Source of the DNA: a virus
Strand: one strand, 5' to 3'
Length of the DNA stretch: 64,000 bases
IMG/VR virus record: IMGVR_UViG_3300005253_000050
Coordinates: 1-64,000 of that record
Shown piece after piece: positions 63,001 through 64,000 of the stretch (position 1 is its first letter; the number at the start of each line of letters is the position of its first letter). The notes under the pieces were generated by a model, which saw only the letters and a list, made by a program, of their open reading frames with translations, did no database searches and was not told the origin of the DNA. The position numbers and the translations under genes are program-made.

Positions 63001-63905
63001 CCGCCCCCGCTCGGCTGGTTCATTCAGCCGACACTTTGAAGGCCGCGATCACCTGGGCGGCCGAGGTTCCGGGATCCGTCGGGGCGGTGATCACCCCCGC
63101 TGATTCAGTCGCGACGCCAGGTGGATCCGCACCTCAGATTGCCGAGGTTCGGACCCCTCGGATCGTCAACGCGATGGTGGTCGGAGCGGATTCGAATCCG
63201 GATGGATCCAACGTCTATCAGTGCGCCGTCGGGCCGCTTTCGGATTCGGAGTCAGATCGTCTTAAAGAGGTGGTCGAGGTCGGTGGGCGGAACTATGCAA
63301 TCGTCGGATCTGTGTGTACACCTTCTGTGAATGCCTCTGTGGGCGATACACTAAGAGTGGAAGTGGGCGAAATATTGGTGGTTGACAGCGAAGATTCGGC
63401 CGCGATAGGATGGGACTCATCAAAGGTACTCGAGCGGGTGCACGTAAAACCCGCGACGGTATCCGAAGTTCGAGCACTGGCGCGACCACATGAGATCCAG
63501 AAACTCTGCAAAATCCTCAAGCGCGATTCGGAGCGGCATTACATCCTCAGTGTTGTGCTCGAGCCGAACGATGGCAAGGGCGAAGCACCACTGGATCCCG
63601 ACGCCCACAACGATATTTACTCCGACGACGAGATCTGGGATGCCTGCGTGTATTGGTACGAGCAGGGCGCCGGCCTTGGCGTCATGCATGAGCGCGGAGC
63701 GACCACCTCAGAGCTGCTCCCGGTCCACAATATCATCGCCCCGGTCGACATGGAGATCGGCGGCGAGTTTGTGCGGGCTGGTTCGTGGCTCATTGGATCT
63801 CTCGTCCTATCTGCCGACCTCTGGCAGCGGATTGAATCTGGGGAGCTCAACGCGTGGAGCGTTGATGGACGAGCGCTTCGGCGCCCCGAGGCAATAGCAG
63901 CTTGA
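60048..63905 (+). CDS. Giant polyvalent protein: methylase, DHH esterase, ligase-like, XkdF protease, 1285 aa
   Basis: ATGA overlap sets the start. Four modules follow an N-terminal region (1-180): (i) Dam-like adenine methylase at 180-430 with FVGSGAVLFAK (213-223) and DPPY (351-354), GYPAGKARLSKRL; (ii) DHH phosphoesterase at 475-775 with HGDLDG (480-485), DHH (552-554) and GGGGHAGAGGF; (iii) ATP-ligase-like part at 855-1135, GPKWNGQLAIVH (K888) and LIGEVVEADI (E937), then an OB-like strand set; (iv) XkdF-type (S78-like) prohead protease at 1140-1280, with GVMHERG (His1214) and NAWSVDGRA (Ser1271). The whole frame is uninterrupted. Being attached to a head protease, the enzymes would be cut free or packaged in the head. 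Confidence 0.85.
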   Translation: MRILKSLDPHYLVHRLASDQIVGVLADRDLGALADDDMMLADGEVDPDCEPLAHGVVRLRKGVRFASGEAAVAKLGEKLDPFMARTFGASADPVWFHPLKSVDAWEEAAVVKGLEVPVRILKAAEVIPDEGALSELSSAGLGEVAKLLDSNPESEGAEELAVIVKAEYDRRGLEPDESLLIFKGLWGYPAGKARLSKRLVEMMPTHKVYVEPFVGSGAVLFAKEKVGTEVVNDTDPAVAEAWQVLSELTAQDLKRLCGMNWTGDRDTFTRMKKETGGDDVVKLHRFFYLSKFAYGRWRGTGFSPEMQGHTVTMARMLEKNAPRAQGVVALHGDYEAVCRKYDGPDTLHFLDPPYAGYASAVGEKNFDEERFFKMLKELKGKWIVTYGVKGKLPKMLRDSGFTVKKVTTHRSIRTSVASTNPSAVLDQLIAYNFDPNAKAEDPALAPTEEPAEAPVEAEKKNLNSPDAEKQEGSPVLCFYHGDLDGVASAAVVLQAHPAAELASINYGQEFPWDTIKDRETVYMVDFGMQPFEEMVKLKAELDEMGTRFVWIDHHITALEAAEKAGFEVDGLREIGQAGCELTWKFIHPDDPMPEVVRLAGRFDVWDHEDPNVLPVHYAMEAIPEANDPSSEWWAEWLKKGEGDFAELVAQGKAIQGWLEEFSAGRMRFSSFDVDFAGLKCVAACTSLPGSIQFESVGKEHDAAISFCFSPRNQWNVSMYSIKEGVDVGKVCMDNGGGGHAGAGGFQCTELPFDLPASTKKAYDLREPLAAYAHDAWSRWMDHLFEQASPDGTMAPEDVERWKRLITTKYADLTEDEKESDRLEADRLLAVMSGRDDEVEKAAVAPLAPAPALAVFKPTEENSFDDVKELLEKFGTDESLGAGVGVGPKWNGQLAIVHSVPDGVSIHYEGNPTEQAPNLKAIAASAAKFDDGYALIGEVVEADIGAVFMARDVLHWAGVDHSAEPWSARQKILDQAVPQATAAIAPAPARLVHSADTLKAAITWAAEVPGSVGAVITPADSVATPGGSAPQIAEVRTPRIVNAMVVGADSNPDGSNVYQCAVGPLSDSESDRLKEVVEVGGRNYAIVGSVCTPSVNASVGDTLRVEVGEILVVDSEDSAAIGWDSSKVLERVHVKPATVSEVRALARPHEIQKLCKILKRDSERHYILSVVLEPNDGKGEAPLDPDAHNDIYSDDEIWDACVYWYEQGAGLGVMHERGATTSELLPVHNIIAPVDMEIGGEFVRAGSWLIGSLVLSADLWQRIESGELNAWSVDGRALRRPEAIAA

Positions 63906-64000
63906 CTTCGTTCAGTAACTTTTTTCTCAGCGCCGCACAGAAAGCCAAAGACCCGGATGAGAAAGACAAGATCTTCAGGCTGCGACGGATTGCCATTGAT
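63902..64000 (+). CDS. Start of a gene, cut by the window edge
   Basis: TTG overlaps the stop of the fusion as TTGA and opens MTSFSNFFLSAAQKAKDPDE; the frame stays open for the remaining 33 codons. By gene order, scaffold or major capsid protein would be expected next, but the visible part does not decide. Confidence 0.4.
   Translation, partial: MTSFSNFFLSAAQKAKDPDEKDKIFRLRRIAID

Noticed and set aside
1-64000. CRISPR array
   Set aside because: No regularly spaced direct repeats of 20-40 bases were seen anywhere.

Overview
This window is a GC-rich piece of a double-stranded DNA tailed phage or prophage. The evidence is a complete set of phage hallmarks: a large terminase ATPase/nuclease (51469-53169), a portal protein (56535-58337), a MuF-type head morphogenesis protein (58324-59667), an XkdF-type prohead protease domain (end of 60048-63905), DnaB-like helicase, RecE/RecT-like recombination genes, SSB, lysis enzymes, a tRNA and a serine recombinase. 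Nearly all genes are on the plus strand and most overlap the next start by 1-4 bases (ATGA, GTGA, TTGA or TGATG). The host cannot be fixed from the sequence. Two lipoprotein signal peptides and an SspB-like ClpXP adaptor suggest a GC-rich Gram-negative bacterium; this is inference.

Layout. 1-2.3 kb: two small plus-strand genes facing a small minus-strand operon (RHH regulator, membrane peptide, lipoprotein, membrane protein, 49-aa peptide). 2.3-4.0 kb: an IS1-family-like transposase whose promoter mirrors the divergent RHH promoter, then about 800 bp of structured non-coding DNA with a candidate small RNA. 4.0-15.7 kb: lipoprotein, a SAP-domain protein, RecE-like nuclease, RecT, DnaD-like initiator, DnaB helicase, RuvC-like resolvase, TSCPD and ASCH proteins, and a DNA methyltransferase split over two overlapping reading frames. 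15.4-21.7 kb: PD-(D/E)XK nuclease, SNF2 helicase carrying a LAGLIDADG intein, Gp37/Gp68 protein, a lysis cassette (holin-like, GH25-like lysin, lytic transglycosylase), a double-RHH regulator and a strong terminator. 21.8-37.7 kb: many small, often cysteine-rich proteins, tRNA-CAT, SSB, a HhH glycosylase-like protein, an 891-aa zinc-ribbon/coiled-coil protein, a second methyltransferase. 38-42.4 kb: HTH protein, serine recombinase, small zinc proteins, the SspB-like adaptor. 42.4-45.3 kb: visibly AT-richer island with an IbrA/IbrB-like pair. 45.3-50.7 kb: more small proteins and a DHH phosphoesterase. 50.7-64 kb: packaging and head module (terminase, CheY-like receiver protein, portal, MuF, giant multi-enzyme protease fusion), interrupted by a minus-strand block of seven small genes at 53975-56322.

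How it fits together. The recombination set (RecE-like, RecT, SSB, RuvC-like) and replication set (DnaD-like, DnaB, SNF2 helicase) copy the genome; terminase and portal package it. The MuF protein and the 1285-aa fusion of Dam-like methylase, DHH phosphoesterase, ligase-like and protease domains look like capsid-delivered 'polyvalent' effectors. Several operon-heading genes have their start codon only 5-7 bases after a -10 element, suggesting leaderless mRNAs, and three unrelated small genes share one duplicated promoter plus an N-terminal MDATTN codon cassette. The most novel items are the giant fusion, the MDATTN leaderless cassettes, the SspB-like adaptor, the receiver-domain protein next to the terminase, and the structured RNA regions near 3.4 kb and 26.1 kb.
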